Part shown: positions 16,241 through 26,271 of the stretch, in pieces
Numbering within the stretch: position 1 is the first letter of the stretch
Layout: every line of letters begins with the position of its first letter
Source of the DNA: Gammaproteobacteria bacterium
Lineage (GTDB): Bacteria > Pseudomonadota > Gammaproteobacteria > QZLD01
DNA length: 47,443 bases
Direction: 5' to 3'
Assembly (NCBI GenBank): GCA_004796365.1
Contig: QZLE01000106.1
Span: forward strand, 1-47,443
The notes under the pieces: generated by a model
What the model was told of the DNA's origin: nothing
Databases searched by the model: none
The model's input: only the letters and a program-made list of their open reading frames with translations
Program-made: the position numbers and the translations under genes

Positions 16241-19200
16241 ATGGACCATAAGGAAAATACACCATCCACTTCTTTGCAGCAGCAATTAAGTCCCGAAGAG
16301 TTTGATGCTGTTTTGGAAGAAAATAAATTCCTTCAGGAAAAAATCGAATTAATTAATAAAATCTCTAAATCACCATCATTAGAGGAAGTATTAAATGAAA
16401 TTTTGCTTTTTTTAAATGGGAAGTGGGGATTTAATACGCTATCAAGCCAAATTGTTGATGAAAAAACAAATACCTTAAAATTTTTTACGTTTAATACAGT
16501 CGAAAAATTAGATGGCCCAATAAATGAAGCTATTACTGTAGATGTTCCATTAGAAAAAGAATCATCAATTTCAGCTGCAGTCGCAATATCACAAAAATGG
16601 TTTTATGCGGATTTTGAACGAACAAAGAAAAACCTAGAGCGCTTATCCGAACTTGATCGTAATAGTTTAGACAAAATGGGGCTAATAGAAAACCTTATAG
16701 TCCCTGTTATCGATGAAGGTAAAACAATAAGTGTATTTCACTTAGGATCTACAGATAACAGAACAAATCTTAACAAAGATATATGCAACGAAATATTTGA
16801 TTTTTTAAATAACTTATCATCCCATATTCAGATCATTAAAAACAAAATCGAACAAGAGAACTTAAAGACACAGCAGCAAGAAACACTGGATCTTTTTAGC
16901 AAGCTTGTTAACACCATAAAGCTAGATGAAATTTTAGATATACTGGGCGACGAAATTGATAAGCTAGATAGCGTTGATGGTTATTGCATTAATATTTTCG
17001 ACAAGAATAATAACCAACTAATATGCAACAAAGTTTCCTTATCACAAGAATACAAAATCATGGAGAAGACATATCAAAAATTTGTTTTCCCAGTAAAAAA
17101 GGGAAATGAAAACCATAAAGCAATATATGATAAGCAAGTTATTGATATAGATAACACCAATTTAAGCGGCTTTTCATCAATCACCAGCGCCAGATATATG
17201 GCTTGGAAGATGAAACACTTAATTATCATTCCAATCGCCAAGTTCGAAGATATTGATAGCCAAGCAATCGGCACAATAATGATATTTAATGAGAACAATA
17301 AAGTTGATGGAAAATCTATCCAGACAATTAAAGACAAGCTTTTTTTATTCGTTGATCCAATTGACAATGCCAATAAGTATTCAGACTTTAAAGAAAAAGA
17401 AAGATTAATAGATTCTGCTGTCTCAGAAAGGACAAGATTTTTAAACTTTTTAAATGACGTAAATAACCTCACACTACTAGAAAAAATTTATAAGATGCTC
17501 TCAATGGAGTTTCTTAATCTATATAAATTCGATTTAATTGGAATACTAATTGAAGAAAATGGGTATTTAAAAAGAGTATCAAGCTATTCTAAAGGGGAAA
17601 AATATAAGAATTATCTTTCAGATTGGGACGAGTTTATGGATAAAAACCCATATAAAACTAAGTCCGAAGAAGGTGCATTTTCATTGTGCTATGTAAAAAA
17701 TCAGCATCTATTCTTTCCGTATATTCCCGACCTGCTTCACCTACCAATGTCCAAAAAGGATAGCGGTGCCTTAAATTCAATAAAAAAAACTATATCTACG
17801 CTGCATTTTCCAATCAGAAAAGATGGAAAAGCCATAGGGGTTATAACAGCTAGTAGTCTTGATCAAAAAATAGAGCTTTCTGGCGCAGATATAGAATTCA
17901 TGGAAATACTTGGTTCTTTCTTTGGATCAGCTATTACAAATGCCAAGATGTACACAACTGTAGAGCACCAAAAAGAGGAAATTGAAGCAACCCTGCAAGA
18001 ACTTGAAACAACAAAAGATAAGCTAGTTGAAACCGAAAGAAAACGAGCAGATGCAATGAGAAAAGCTAAAGAAATTGCAGAAGCTTCAGTTGAAGCAAAA
18101 AGTAATTTCTTAGCTAATATGAGCCATGAAATAAGAACACCAATGAACGCAATAACAGGATTAACTTACCTAGCTTTGCGAATGGATCTAACTCCAAAAT
18201 TGGAAGATTATCTGCAAAAAATTAACGCCTCATCAGAAACTCTTCTAGGAATAATCAACGACATTTTAGATTTTTCTAAAATCGAGGCAGGTAAACTTGA
18301 TTTAGAAAAAACTGAGTTTAGCTTGCTTGATATTATTAGTCATATTTCAGATATCTTCGCCACCAAAGTTGCAGAAAAGCAGTTAGAGCTGTTTTTCAAA
18401 CCTGATATAGATATGCCAATTTGTGTTATTGGCGACCCTCTTAGGTTAAGCCAAGTACTAATTAACATTATTAATAATGCTGTTAAATTTACAGAAAGTG
18501 GTGAAATTCAGGTTAATATCTCTACAAAAAAAGCTTCAGAAGAAAAGGTGACTTTAGAATTCAGCGTTATTGATTCAGGAATTGGAATTGATAAGAAAGT
18601 ATTGCCAACCTTATTTGACTCATTTACTCAAGCAAATGGTTCTACATCAAGAAAGTTTGGAGGTACTGGGCTTGGCTTAAGCATCTCAAAACGCTTAGTT
18701 GAGCTAATGGGAGGAAAGCTAATAGCTAAGAGCGCTCTTGGTAATGGAAGTATTTTTTCTTTTACTACTCAATTTGAACCTCCAGAAGGTGGGTTTAATA
18801 ATATTTCAAAAATCGTTGAAAATATTTCGGAAGAAATAAAGGGTAAAAAAATAGTAGTTGCTGCACACAATGATAAGTTCAGTGACTATTTAGCAAATGC
18901 ACTACAAGACCATAATTTTATAGTAGAAACTGTAAGTTCTGGCTCAGAAATATTAGAGATGATGTCCAAATATGCCCGGAACATTCACATGGTAATAGTT
19001 GACACAAGCATTCCTGATGACGGCATTAGTGCTTTGCAGCAGGTTAACAATATTAAAAGCATGAGTGGCGTCAAAACAGCTATCTTAACTGCTTTTGGAA
19101 ATGATGATCACTTATCGTCTCAAATAGTCGAGCAAACAGATTTAATACTACACAAGCCAATAAAAATGACAGAGCTTATCAATAGTATTTGTATCAGCTT

Positions 19201-20113
19201 AGGTTCTGAGCAGGATGGCAATGTTATATATGAGTCATCTGCAAATAAGTGCTCTGCCTACAATGAAATAGAGGTTGAGAAGAATGTTCGTGGAGCAACT
19301 GTTCTTCTCACAGATGACAATAGAATAAACCAACAAGTTGCTTCTGAACTTCTGGAAAGAGTTGGAATCATCGTTGATATTGCAAACAATGGCCTTGAAG
19401 CAGTAAATAAGCTCAAAGTTAATAAATATGATGTAGTTTTTATGGACCTGGAAATGCCTGTTATGGGCGGTATTGAAGCAACGAAAATCATCCGAGATAG
19501 CGAGCATACTAAAGACCAAACCATTATCGCAATGACAGCAAATGCTATGCAAAGTGATCGTACAGAGTCAATTGAAGCAGGCATGAACGATTACATAGCT
19601 AAACCTATTAAAACTGAAGCGCTCTATAAGCTGCTATTACAGTATTTAAAAACAAATAAGAGAAGCAATGTGCTCGACTTTGAATCATCAGGGCATAAAG
19701 ATTTAGAACGTTTAATAAAAACTCATAACATCAAAAACCAAACTATAGAAAACGCTGTTATCCATAATGAAAATCTTCAAATAGTAAATCTGGAAGAAGC
19801 ATTAAGGATGCTAGCCAACAATAAAAAATTGCTAGTTTCTATAGCAAATGACTTTATAGATAGTTACGAAGAAAGTCCTTATATGATTGATAAACATATT
19901 AATAATGATGAATTAACAGATGCCAAAAGGTTGGTGCACTCTATAAAAGGTATTGCCAGCACTTTCGCATGCGATGCTTTTTATAATGCGGCAATAGAAT
20001 TTGAATTAGCCCTAAAGAATAGGCAAAAAAAACTAATAGAGAATACCTTTGATAATTATAAAGAGATTTTCGAAGTCTTTTTAAATGACGTTAGATGGAT
20101 AGCTGGACAATAA
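16241..20113 (+). CDS. Hybrid sensor histidine kinase with GAF-like sensors, two receivers and HPt
   Basis: A 1,290-residue soluble phosphorelay protein without predicted membrane segments. In order: three GAF-like regions (about 45-190, 215-375, 390-570), a coiled coil (about 578-620), HisKA with phospho-acceptor His629 in [15 protein letters not shown], HATPase_c (about 730-855, with the N box [16 protein letters not shown] and G boxes DSGIGID and [10 protein letters not shown]), receiver 1 (about 868-990), receiver 2 (about 1018-1135, Asp1069 in [13 protein letters not shown]) and HPt (about 1175-1290, His1233 in LVHSIKG). Receiver 1 keeps Asp921 and the HKP lysine but lacks the usual acidic pair (AAHNDK). 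The overall plan is of the BarA type but cytoplasmic. No clear ribosome binding site precedes ATG 16241. No cognate regulator is adjacent. Confidence 0.92.
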   Translation: MDHKENTPSTSLQQQLSPEEFDAVLEENKFLQEKIELINKISKSPSLEEVLNEILLFLNGKWGFNTLSSQIVDEKTNTLKFFTFNTVEKLDGPINEAITVDVPLEKESSISAAVAISQKWFYADFERTKKNLERLSELDRNSLDKMGLIENLIVPVIDEGKTISVFHLGSTDNRTNLNKDICNEIFDFLNNLSSHIQIIKNKIEQENLKTQQQETLDLFSKLVNTIKLDEILDILGDEIDKLDSVDGYCINIFDKNNNQLICNKVSLSQEYKIMEKTYQKFVFPVKKGNENHKAIYDKQVIDIDNTNLSGFSSITSARYMAWKMKHLIIIPIAKFEDIDSQAIGTIMIFNENNKVDGKSIQTIKDKLFLFVDPIDNANKYSDFKEKERLIDSAVSERTRFLNFLNDVNNLTLLEKIYKMLSMEFLNLYKFDLIGILIEENGYLKRVSSYSKGEKYKNYLSDWDEFMDKNPYKTKSEEGAFSLCYVKNQHLFFPYIPDLLHLPMSKKDSGALNSIKKTISTLHFPIRKDGKAIGVITASSLDQKIELSGADIEFMEILGSFFGSAITNAKMYTTVEHQKEEIEATLQELETTKDKLVETERKRADAMRKAKEIAEASVEAKSNFLANMSHEIRTPMNAITGLTYLALRMDLTPKLEDYLQKINASSETLLGIINDILDFSKIEAGKLDLEKTEFSLLDIISHISDIFATKVAEKQLELFFKPDIDMPICVIGDPLRLSQVLINIINNAVKFTESGEIQVNISTKKASEEKVTLEFSVIDSGIGIDKKVLPTLFDSFTQANGSTSRKFGGTGLGLSISKRLVELMGGKLIAKSALGNGSIFSFTTQFEPPEGGFNNISKIVENISEEIKGKKIVVAAHNDKFSDYLANALQDHNFIVETVSSGSEILEMMSKYARNIHMVIVDTSIPDDGISALQQVNNIKSMSGVKTAILTAFGNDDHLSSQIVEQTDLILHKPIKMTELINSICISLGSEQDGNVIYESSANKCSAYNEIEVEKNVRGATVLLTDDNRINQQVASELLERVGIIVDIANNGLEAVNKLKVNKYDVVFMDLEMPVMGGIEATKIIRDSEHTKDQTIIAMTANAMQSDRTESIEAGMNDYIAKPIKTEALYKLLLQYLKTNKRSNVLDFESSGHKDLERLIKTHNIKNQTIENAVIHNENLQIVNLEEALRMLANNKKLLVSIANDFIDSYEESPYMIDKHINNDELTDAKRLVHSIKGIASTFACDAFYNAAIEFELALKNRQKKLIENTFDNYKEIFEVFLNDVRWIAGQ

Positions 20114-20116
20114 TTA

Positions 20117-21622
20117 TTATGGATTGGATAGTCTTCGGAGAGGCTGAAATAAATCCGCTGCAACCATGCCACGCTCTCCACTCTGTGAAGCAACATCACC
20201 CGCCTTGGCATGCATATAAACCCCAAGATTTGCGGCAATATCTGCCTTAATGTTTTGTGCCATTAGTCCTGCAATCACGCCAGATAGTACATCTCCCATT
20301 CCAGCGGTTGCCATGCCGGGATTACCGTACTGGCAGACATTGAATTGACCCTGGCTGGTTATAATGGTTCCAACACCTTTAAGCACAACAGCAGCACCAT
20401 ATCTCTTTTCCAATTCATCCGCTGCATAGAAGCGGTCTTTTTGGATTTCTAAATTTGTTTTTCCAAGTAGCCTTGCAGCTTCACCTGGGTGCGGAGTTAT
20501 TACTGTCTGATCGTGAAATGGTTGTGGATTATTAACTTCAGCCAGTATATTAAGTGCATCAGCATCGATTATTTTGGGAAGGACTGAATCTACAGCCTCA
20601 GCATACATCACTCGTGACCATTCGCTTTGGCCCAATCCTGGCCCAAGGATAATTACGCTTGCACGCGCCATAAGTTCCTGCAATTCGTCTTTGGTCTCCA
20701 CACCATAGCACATAAGCTCTGGTCTGCCGGAATTAACCATATAAGCATGTTCAGGACGTGTAGCAACAGTTGCCAGGCCAGCTCCAACTCGCAGCGCAGC
20801 CTGCCCTGCCATGCGTACCGCACCGGACATTCCAATGTCTCCACCAATTACCAGAACATGGCCATGATCGCCCTTGTGAGCATTTCTGTTGCGCGGTTTT
20901 AGATTATCGTAGCGCAGATCTTCATTGTGCAGATACGAACTTGGGCTCAAGCAATAAACATCAGCGGGAACAGCAAGATCATCAAAAATAACCTCGCCTG
21001 TGTATTCGGCTCCATCACCGGTATACAAACCCTGTTTTTTGCCTATATATGTTGTGGTGACATCGGCATGCACCGCACAACCCATAATCGCACCGGTATC
21101 CGAATTAATACCGGATGGAATATCAATTGCGATAACCTTGGCATGGCTTTGATTTATTGCAGATACTACCTCGGCAAAATGACCTTCCAGATCGCGTTCT
21201 AAACCAGTACCTAAAAGCGCATCAACAATTAACTCAAATTCATTTATGCCTTCTTCAAGTTCAGAATAGATCTCTCCACCGGCTTCAATGAACTCCTCAG
21301 CGGCACGTTTGGCGTCACCCTTTATCTGCTCAAACTCACCTAAGAGAAGAACGGTTGGATTTACCTTAACGTCTTTAAACAGCTTGGCAACGACAAAACC
21401 ATCACCACCGTTATTGCCAGTACCACAAACTACAAGAACTTTTTTTATACCCGGCCATTTATCACGAGCAGCAACAAAGGCAGCAACACCGGCCCTTTTC
21501 ATAAGAGAAAAGCCGGGTATTCCATGTTTGTTTATTGCCAGTTTATCAAGTTCACGAACCTGGTCTGCACGATACAACCCCAGTTGTTTAGCCTGTTCTG
21601 TGCTCACGCTTTCTGCACTCAT
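20117..21622 (-). CDS. nnr: Bifunctional NAD(P)H-hydrate epimerase / ADP-dependent dehydratase
   Basis: Repairs damaged NADH and NADPH: the N-terminal half interconverts R and S hydrates and the C-terminal half removes water using ADP. The 501-residue length is standard for the fused form. The N-terminal YjeF_N domain (about 10-220) has VCGTGNNGGDGFVVAKLF and DALLGTGLERDL. The ribokinase-like domain (about 235-500) has GDHGHVLVIGGDIGMSGA, TPHPGEAARLLG and the catalytic GMATAGMGDVLSGVIAG. The start ATG at 21622 overlaps the pgi stop in an ATGA, showing translational coupling. In many gammaproteobacteria nnr precedes tsaE; here it has moved to the pgi operon. Its stop lies three bases from the convergent kinase gene. 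Confidence 0.95.
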   Translation of the reverse strand: MSAESVSTEQAKQLGLYRADQVRELDKLAINKHGIPGFSLMKRAGVAAFVAARDKWPGIKKVLVVCGTGNNGGDGFVVAKLFKDVKVNPTVLLLGEFEQIKGDAKRAAEEFIEAGGEIYSELEEGINEFELIVDALLGTGLERDLEGHFAEVVSAINQSHAKVIAIDIPSGINSDTGAIMGCAVHADVTTTYIGKKQGLYTGDGAEYTGEVIFDDLAVPADVYCLSPSSYLHNEDLRYDNLKPRNRNAHKGDHGHVLVIGGDIGMSGAVRMAGQAALRVGAGLATVATRPEHAYMVNSGRPELMCYGVETKDELQELMARASVIILGPGLGQSEWSRVMYAEAVDSVLPKIIDADALNILAEVNNPQPFHDQTVITPHPGEAARLLGKTNLEIQKDRFYAADELEKRYGAAVVLKGVGTIITSQGQFNVCQYGNPGMATAGMGDVLSGVIAGLMAQNIKADIAANLGVYMHAKAGDVASQSGERGMVAADLFQPLRRLSNP

Positions 21623-23268
21623 AACTCTCTACACTTTAAAATGTGCCTTATAAGTCCATTTGTTGAGCCATCATGCTCAAGTTTTTCCTTTGGATTTTGA
21701 ATATCAGGGGCAATATCATCAGCCAATTTTTTACCTAGCTCAACCCCCCACTGATCATATGAGTTTAGCTGCCAAATTACACCTTGTACAAATATCTTGT
21801 GTTCATAAAGTGCTATTAGCAAACCCAGTGATTCCGGTGTCATCTTATCGAACATAAAAGTGGAACTTGGGCGATTACCTTCAAAGATTCTAAATGGCAG
21901 TAGTTGCTCGATTTTTTCAGGTGCGACACCCTTTGCCTGCATTTCTTCACGCACCTCTACTTCGGTTTTACCATTCATTAGTGCGCATGATTGGGCCAGA
22001 CAGTTAGCCAGCAAAAGATCCTGATGATCAGCAACAGGCAAGTTTGCATCTACCGCAGCGATAAAATCTACTGGAGTATAGCCTGTGCCCTGATGCAAAT
22101 GTTGGAAGAATGCATGTTGACTGTTAGCACCAGTACCACCCCAGATTACTGGCGCGGTTTTATAATCAACAGCAGTACCGTTTCTGGCAATGGACTTTCC
22201 ATTGCTTTCCATATCGGCCTGTTGTAGGTAATTAACCAACAAGTTCAGATTCTCGATATATGGAACAATTGCGTAGCTATCAACATCATGAAAATCACGA
22301 TACCATATTCCCAACAAGGCCATGATTACCGGGATATTATGTTCAAATTCAGCGGTAGAAAAGTGATAATCCGCCTTTTGTGCACCAGCTAACATTTTCT
22401 TAAAGTTACTTACCCCTATAGACAGAGCAATACTGATTCCAACAGTTGACCACAAAGAAAATCTGCCGCCTACCCAATCCCACATTTCAAAGATATTTTG
22501 CTTTTTAATACCGAATTCAGTAGCAGCTACAATATTGTTAGATACAGCAATAAAGTGCGATGCAATTGCTGATTCATCTTTTGACTGTGTTAAAAACCAC
22601 TCACGAACCACTTTTGCGTTTTCCAATGTCTCTTGCGTACTGAATGATTTAGAGGCAATGATAAACAGAGTTTGCTCATGAGGTAAATTTTGCAGCTGTT
22701 TAACCAGATAGTCTGCGTCCAGATTAGCAATAAAAAGTGTGGTTATTTCTTCTTTTTGATATGGGGCCAATCCCTTGGTGACCATCTCTGGCCCCAGATG
22801 TGAGCCGCCAATACCAATATTCACGATATGAGTTATCTGCTTTCCTGTATAACCTTTCCACTCACCACTATGCACTCTATCAACAAAACGGTACATCTTC
22901 TCCTGCGATATCATCACAACTGGCGTAACATCAATTCCATCGACACATACCTGCCTAGAATCAGGAGCCCTAAGAGCAGTATGCAATACAGCACGCTCTT
23001 CAGTATTATTTATTTTTTCACCATGAAATTGCTTATAGATCCACTTCTTCAACCCTGATTCCATTGCCAGACAAATCAATAGCTCTTTGATTTCATCATC
23101 AAGTAGGTTTTTAGAATAATCAAATAGCAGACTACCCAAAGAGATGGAATACTTTTCAAAGCGTTCCTGGTCATCAACAAAAAGCTGTTTGAGATTCAAG
23201 TCTCGTTGCTGATGTTTTTGCAACTCTTTCCATGCTGCAAATAGAGTTAGGTTTTTTTGCGATTCCAT
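21619..23268 (-). CDS. pgi: Glucose-6-phosphate isomerase
   Basis: Cytoplasmic enzyme that interconverts glucose 6-phosphate and fructose 6-phosphate. Signatures include IVNIGIGGSHLGPEMV, MWDWVGGRFSLWSTVG, and the C-terminal LNSYDQWGVELGKKL followed by EHDGSTNGLI, covering the active-site Glu, His and Lys. The frame is open to a TTG at 23298, but ATG 23268 (MESQKNLTLFAAW) is preferred. It has AGGG seven bases upstream and yields 549 residues, the same length as E. coli Pgi. It lies between panC and nnr in the same-strand block. The 54-base gap to panC shows no terminator, so co-transcription is likely. Confidence 0.95.
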   Translation of the reverse strand: MESQKNLTLFAAWKELQKHQQRDLNLKQLFVDDQERFEKYSISLGSLLFDYSKNLLDDEIKELLICLAMESGLKKWIYKQFHGEKINNTEERAVLHTALRAPDSRQVCVDGIDVTPVVMISQEKMYRFVDRVHSGEWKGYTGKQITHIVNIGIGGSHLGPEMVTKGLAPYQKEEITTLFIANLDADYLVKQLQNLPHEQTLFIIASKSFSTQETLENAKVVREWFLTQSKDESAIASHFIAVSNNIVAATEFGIKKQNIFEMWDWVGGRFSLWSTVGISIALSIGVSNFKKMLAGAQKADYHFSTAEFEHNIPVIMALLGIWYRDFHDVDSYAIVPYIENLNLLVNYLQQADMESNGKSIARNGTAVDYKTAPVIWGGTGANSQHAFFQHLHQGTGYTPVDFIAAVDANLPVADHQDLLLANCLAQSCALMNGKTEVEVREEMQAKGVAPEKIEQLLPFRIFEGNRPSSTFMFDKMTPESLGLLIALYEHKIFVQGVIWQLNSYDQWGVELGKKLADDIAPDIQNPKEKLEHDGSTNGLIRHILKCREL

Positions 23269-23322
23269 TCTTTGCCCTATGGTCTGAATATGAAACAAGC
23301 TAATTGAGAGGTTTCAAAAAAA

Positions 23323-24177
23323 CTATATCAACTCGCAACACATATTATCAATTAATCTTGGAGTTCCAAGCTTAGCTGCAACCAACACAACAATTTTGTT
23401 ATCTTTAGCAGTTGCATCTTTAAGGGTATCCTGCTGGCGAATAGCAAAATAATCAGGTTCAAACCCATCCTGCTTCAACCTTTCAATAGCCAACTGTTCC
23501 ATATCCTTAAATGCCTTGTCTCCAGATTCAATTCTGGCAATCGTTTCTTTTAGCAGCTGATTTATAAATACCGCCTTAGAACGTTGCTCATCAGTTAAAA
23601 AACCATTGCGCGAACTTTTTGCTAGGCCATCATCTTCACGCACAGTTGGCATGCCAATGATCTCAACCGGCAAACACAAATCATTAGTCATACGACGAAT
23701 CACCGCTAGCTGCTGATAATCCTTCTCACCAAACACAGCCAGATCCGGTTGTACCATTCCAAATAGTTTAGTCACAACCGTAGTAACACCACAGAAATGT
23801 CCAGGCCTTGATGCACCACATAGGGTATCAGTCAGTTCATCCGGAACGGTAACCGTAGTCTGAGCAGCATTTCCATTCGGGTACATTTCTGTAACCGAAG
23901 GTGCAAACAGCAGGTCGGTATCTGCTGCCTCTAGCTTTTGCTGGTCCTCCGGCAAAGTTCTTGGATAAGTATCAAGATCTTCACCAGCGCCAAACTGCAG
24001 GGGATTGACAAAGATACTTGCAATCACAAAATCTGATACTTCATTTGCCTTCTCAACCAGAGAGATGTGGCCTTCGTGCAGGTTGCCCATGGTTGGCACA
24101 AAACCCACCTTATTTCCTGCGGCTTTTTGCTTTCTGACTTCTTCTCTTAATTCTGCGATTGTATGTACTGTTTTCAT
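23323..24177 (-). CDS. panC: Pantothenate synthetase (pantoate-beta-alanine ligase)
   Basis: Joins pantoate and beta-alanine using ATP through a pantoyl-adenylate, the last step of vitamin B5 synthesis. The 284-residue length is standard. The nucleotidyltransferase motifs are TMGNLHEGHISLV at about 29-41 (the HIGH equivalent) and KSSRNGFL (the KMSKS equivalent). FGEKDYQQLAVIRRM and SIFVNPLQFG line the substrate pocket. It is directly downstream of panB with 23 bases between. panD, which makes beta-alanine, is not in the window. Confidence 0.96.
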   Translation of the reverse strand: MKTVHTIAELREEVRKQKAAGNKVGFVPTMGNLHEGHISLVEKANEVSDFVIASIFVNPLQFGAGEDLDTYPRTLPEDQQKLEAADTDLLFAPSVTEMYPNGNAAQTTVTVPDELTDTLCGASRPGHFCGVTTVVTKLFGMVQPDLAVFGEKDYQQLAVIRRMTNDLCLPVEIIGMPTVREDDGLAKSSRNGFLTDEQRSKAVFINQLLKETIARIESGDKAFKDMEQLAIERLKQDGFEPDYFAIRQQDTLKDATAKDNKIVVLVAAKLGTPRLIDNMCCELI

Positions 24178-24200
24178 AACTTGGATACCAAAATATTCGA

Positions 24201-25025
24201 CTACACATTATGCTCCGGCGCGGGAAACTCCCTCCCTTTAACCGCCTGAACGTAATTGGAAATTGCCTCTCCAATTGAAGAAGCATATTCCATAAAGTTT
24301 CTGGAAAACTTGGGGCGTTTACCCGGGGTAATTCCCAACATATCCTGCAATACCAAAACCTGGCCATCACAATCAACACCAGCACCAATACCAACTACAG
24401 GGATTGAAACACTATCGGTAACACTTTTTGCCAGCTCAGCAGGAACGCACTCAATAACTAGGATATCCGCACCGGCATCTTCCAACATCTTTGCCTCATT
24501 GATGATAACCTGCGCCTGAGCATCCTCCCTGCCCTGCACCTTATAACCACCTAACTTGTGAACAGACTGCGGCAATAGGCCAAGATGACCGCAAACCGGC
24601 ACCCCCTGGCTGGTGAGAAATTCTACCTTTTCAATCTGTCCTTCTCCACCTTCCAGCTTCACCATCTGGGCACCGCCCTCTTTCATCAGGCGTGCTGCAG
24701 TCCAAGCTGCATCTTCGGCGGTGTTGTAGCTCATAAACGGCATATCAGCGATAACAAAAGAATCTCCCGCTCTGCTGCACACACATTTGGTGTGATAAAC
24801 CATTTCATCAACAGTTACAGGAATAGTTGAGTCCTGACCCTGCATCACCATTCCCAGTGAATCACCAACCAGGATAATATCAACAGCAGCCATATCACAC
24901 AGTGCTGCAAAGCTCGCATCATATGCTGTAAGCATTGCGATCTTCTCCGCTTCACGCTTCATCTTCGCCATGGTTGCAACCGTTACCGGCTTTCTTGGCT
25001 GACTTTGTTCATTTGATGAGTACAT
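24201..25025 (-). CDS. panB: 3-methyl-2-oxobutanoate hydroxymethyltransferase
   Basis: Transfers a hydroxymethyl group from methylene-tetrahydrofolate to 2-oxoisovalerate, the first committed step of pantothenate synthesis. The 274 residues form a TIM barrel with metal-binding VDIILVGDSLGMVMQG (about 49-64), the segment PVCGHLGLLPQSVHKLGG, and the catalytic region IVIECVPAELA. The ATG is at 25025. It sits between the nucleoside kinase and panC. The folate-linked reaction makes the nearby folK a natural metabolic neighbour. Confidence 0.96.
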   Translation of the reverse strand: MYSSNEQSQPRKPVTVATMAKMKREAEKIAMLTAYDASFAALCDMAAVDIILVGDSLGMVMQGQDSTIPVTVDEMVYHTKCVCSRAGDSFVIADMPFMSYNTAEDAAWTAARLMKEGGAQMVKLEGGEGQIEKVEFLTSQGVPVCGHLGLLPQSVHKLGGYKVQGREDAQAQVIINEAKMLEDAGADILVIECVPAELAKSVTDSVSIPVVGIGAGVDCDGQVLVLQDMLGITPGKRPKFSRNFMEYASSIGEAISNYVQAVKGREFPAPEHNV

Positions 25026-25081
25026 AGTTTCTCCAATGGTTAGTGTTAGCTATGAATGTTGAACACTTTTTCTTAAGTGGA

Positions 25082-25759
25082 CTAAATATGTATCTTTGAT
25101 GGGCTAAAGAAGTGCTTACCTTTTTTTATAGGAGTAATTGCACTTAGAAGCAACTCAAAATCTTTTTGATTGTTAACGAAATCTATACTACTAGCATTTA
25201 TTATCAACAGCGGCGATTTATCGTAATAATGAAATAATTCGGCATACTTTCCATTAAGTTTTTGCAGATAATCATGGGTTATAGATGTTTCAAAAGGATT
25301 GTTACGCAGGTTAATTCTACTGGTTAAAGTATCCTCATCTGCCTGAAGATAAATAACAAGATCAGGAACTGGTTGGTCGATATCCAGCTTGCTTTTTACC
25401 TTGTTGTATATATCCAGTTCATCTGCATCAAGATTGGCTGCAGCAAATAACCCATCTTTTTCGAAAAGAAAATCTGCAACTACCATCTTGGTAGGGTCCT
25501 GACTCATCTTATCATCCAACCCTTCTAGTTGTTCTGCTCGTTGCATTAAAAAGTGCAACTGGGTTGGTAAAGACATATTGGCAACACCTGAGTAAAAGCG
25601 GGAAAGAAAAGGGTTTTCTTCCGCCTTCTCCATAAACAAATCTGCCTCAAAATAATCTGCAAGCTTTCTCGCCAGGCTGGATTTACCAACGCCAATCGGT
25701 CCCTCTACAACAATATATCTTGGCTTGGAGGATATATAACCTTTTTCTGATTCAACCAC
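25082..25759 (-). CDS. Deoxynucleoside kinase family protein
   Basis: Phosphorylates a deoxynucleoside, probably deoxyadenosine or deoxyguanosine, in nucleotide salvage. The 225-residue chain has the P-loop GPIGVGKS at about 20-27, the catalytic-loop equivalent EENPFLSRFY at about 46-55, and LVIYLQADEDTLTSRINLR as the arginine-rich lid region, all typical of the dCK/dGK family. The start codon is GTG at 25759 with AGGA seven bases upstream, only two bases after the folK stop, so it is translationally coupled to folK. A kinase of this family between folK and panB is a recurrent arrangement in gammaproteobacteria. Substrate specificity cannot be told from sequence. Confidence 0.88.
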   Translation of the reverse strand: MVESEKGYISSKPRYIVVEGPIGVGKSSLARKLADYFEADLFMEKAEENPFLSRFYSGVANMSLPTQLHFLMQRAEQLEGLDDKMSQDPTKMVVADFLFEKDGLFAAANLDADELDIYNKVKSKLDIDQPVPDLVIYLQADEDTLTSRINLRNNPFETSITHDYLQKLNGKYAELFHYYDKSPLLIINASSIDFVNNQKDFELLLSAITPIKKGKHFFSPSKIHI

Positions 25760-25761
25760 AC

Positions 25762-26247
25762 TTAATCCTGTATCTTCTTTATCTCATGCGCATATTTTTG
25801 CGCTATAAAACCTATTCGATCCCCTCCGGGAAGCACTAAATCCGGATCAATCTGCGCCAAAGGGGAAAGCACAAAACAGCGTTCAGTTAACCCTTTATGC
25901 GGTACGGTGAGTCTATCACAATCAATCTCAAAATCGTTAAATAACAAGATATCAAGATCAATAATCCGGGCTCCCCAGCGAATAGCATCCCGATCGCGCC
26001 CCATTTCATTCTCTACATTTTGCAGAAAATCAAGCAGTTCAAGCGGCTCCAGGTCTGTATTGGCCTTAAAAACAATATTCACATAATCCGGCTGATCTTG
26101 AGGTCCCATTGGACTAGTAAAGTATTTTGAAGAGATGGATGCTATATCAAGTATTGAAGAAAGACGCAAATACTCCATCACCCTGTCGATTTGTAACGAC
26201 GGGCTATCAAGGTTACTGCCAACACCAATGTAAACGGTATTCTTCAT
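25762..26247 (-). CDS. folK: 2-amino-4-hydroxy-6-hydroxymethyldihydropteridine pyrophosphokinase
   Basis: Transfers pyrophosphate from ATP to the pterin in folate synthesis. The 161-residue length is standard. Motifs are YIGVGSNL at the N terminus, SSKYFTSPMGPQDQPDYVN, and the signature WGARIIDLDILLF with the magnesium-binding Asp-x-Asp, followed by VPHKGLTERCFVL. The ATG is at 26247, 24 bases after the pcnB stop. pcnB-folK adjacency is one of the more conserved gene pairs in Gammaproteobacteria and supports the taxonomic reading. Confidence 0.96.
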   Translation of the reverse strand: MKNTVYIGVGSNLDSPSLQIDRVMEYLRLSSILDIASISSKYFTSPMGPQDQPDYVNIVFKANTDLEPLELLDFLQNVENEMGRDRDAIRWGARIIDLDILLFNDFEIDCDRLTVPHKGLTERCFVLSPLAQIDPDLVLPGGDRIGFIAQKYAHEIKKIQD

Positions 26248-26271
26248 TTATAATAATACCGGAGTCAGCTG

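Noticed and set aside
19235-19584. Long reverse-strand reading frames inside the hybrid kinase and elsewhere
   Set aside because: They lie wholly inside strongly supported genes, have no ribosome binding sites and look like shadow translations.
23269-23298. TTG start adding 10 residues to Pgi
   Set aside because: ATG 23268 has AGGG at good spacing and gives the usual 549-residue length.
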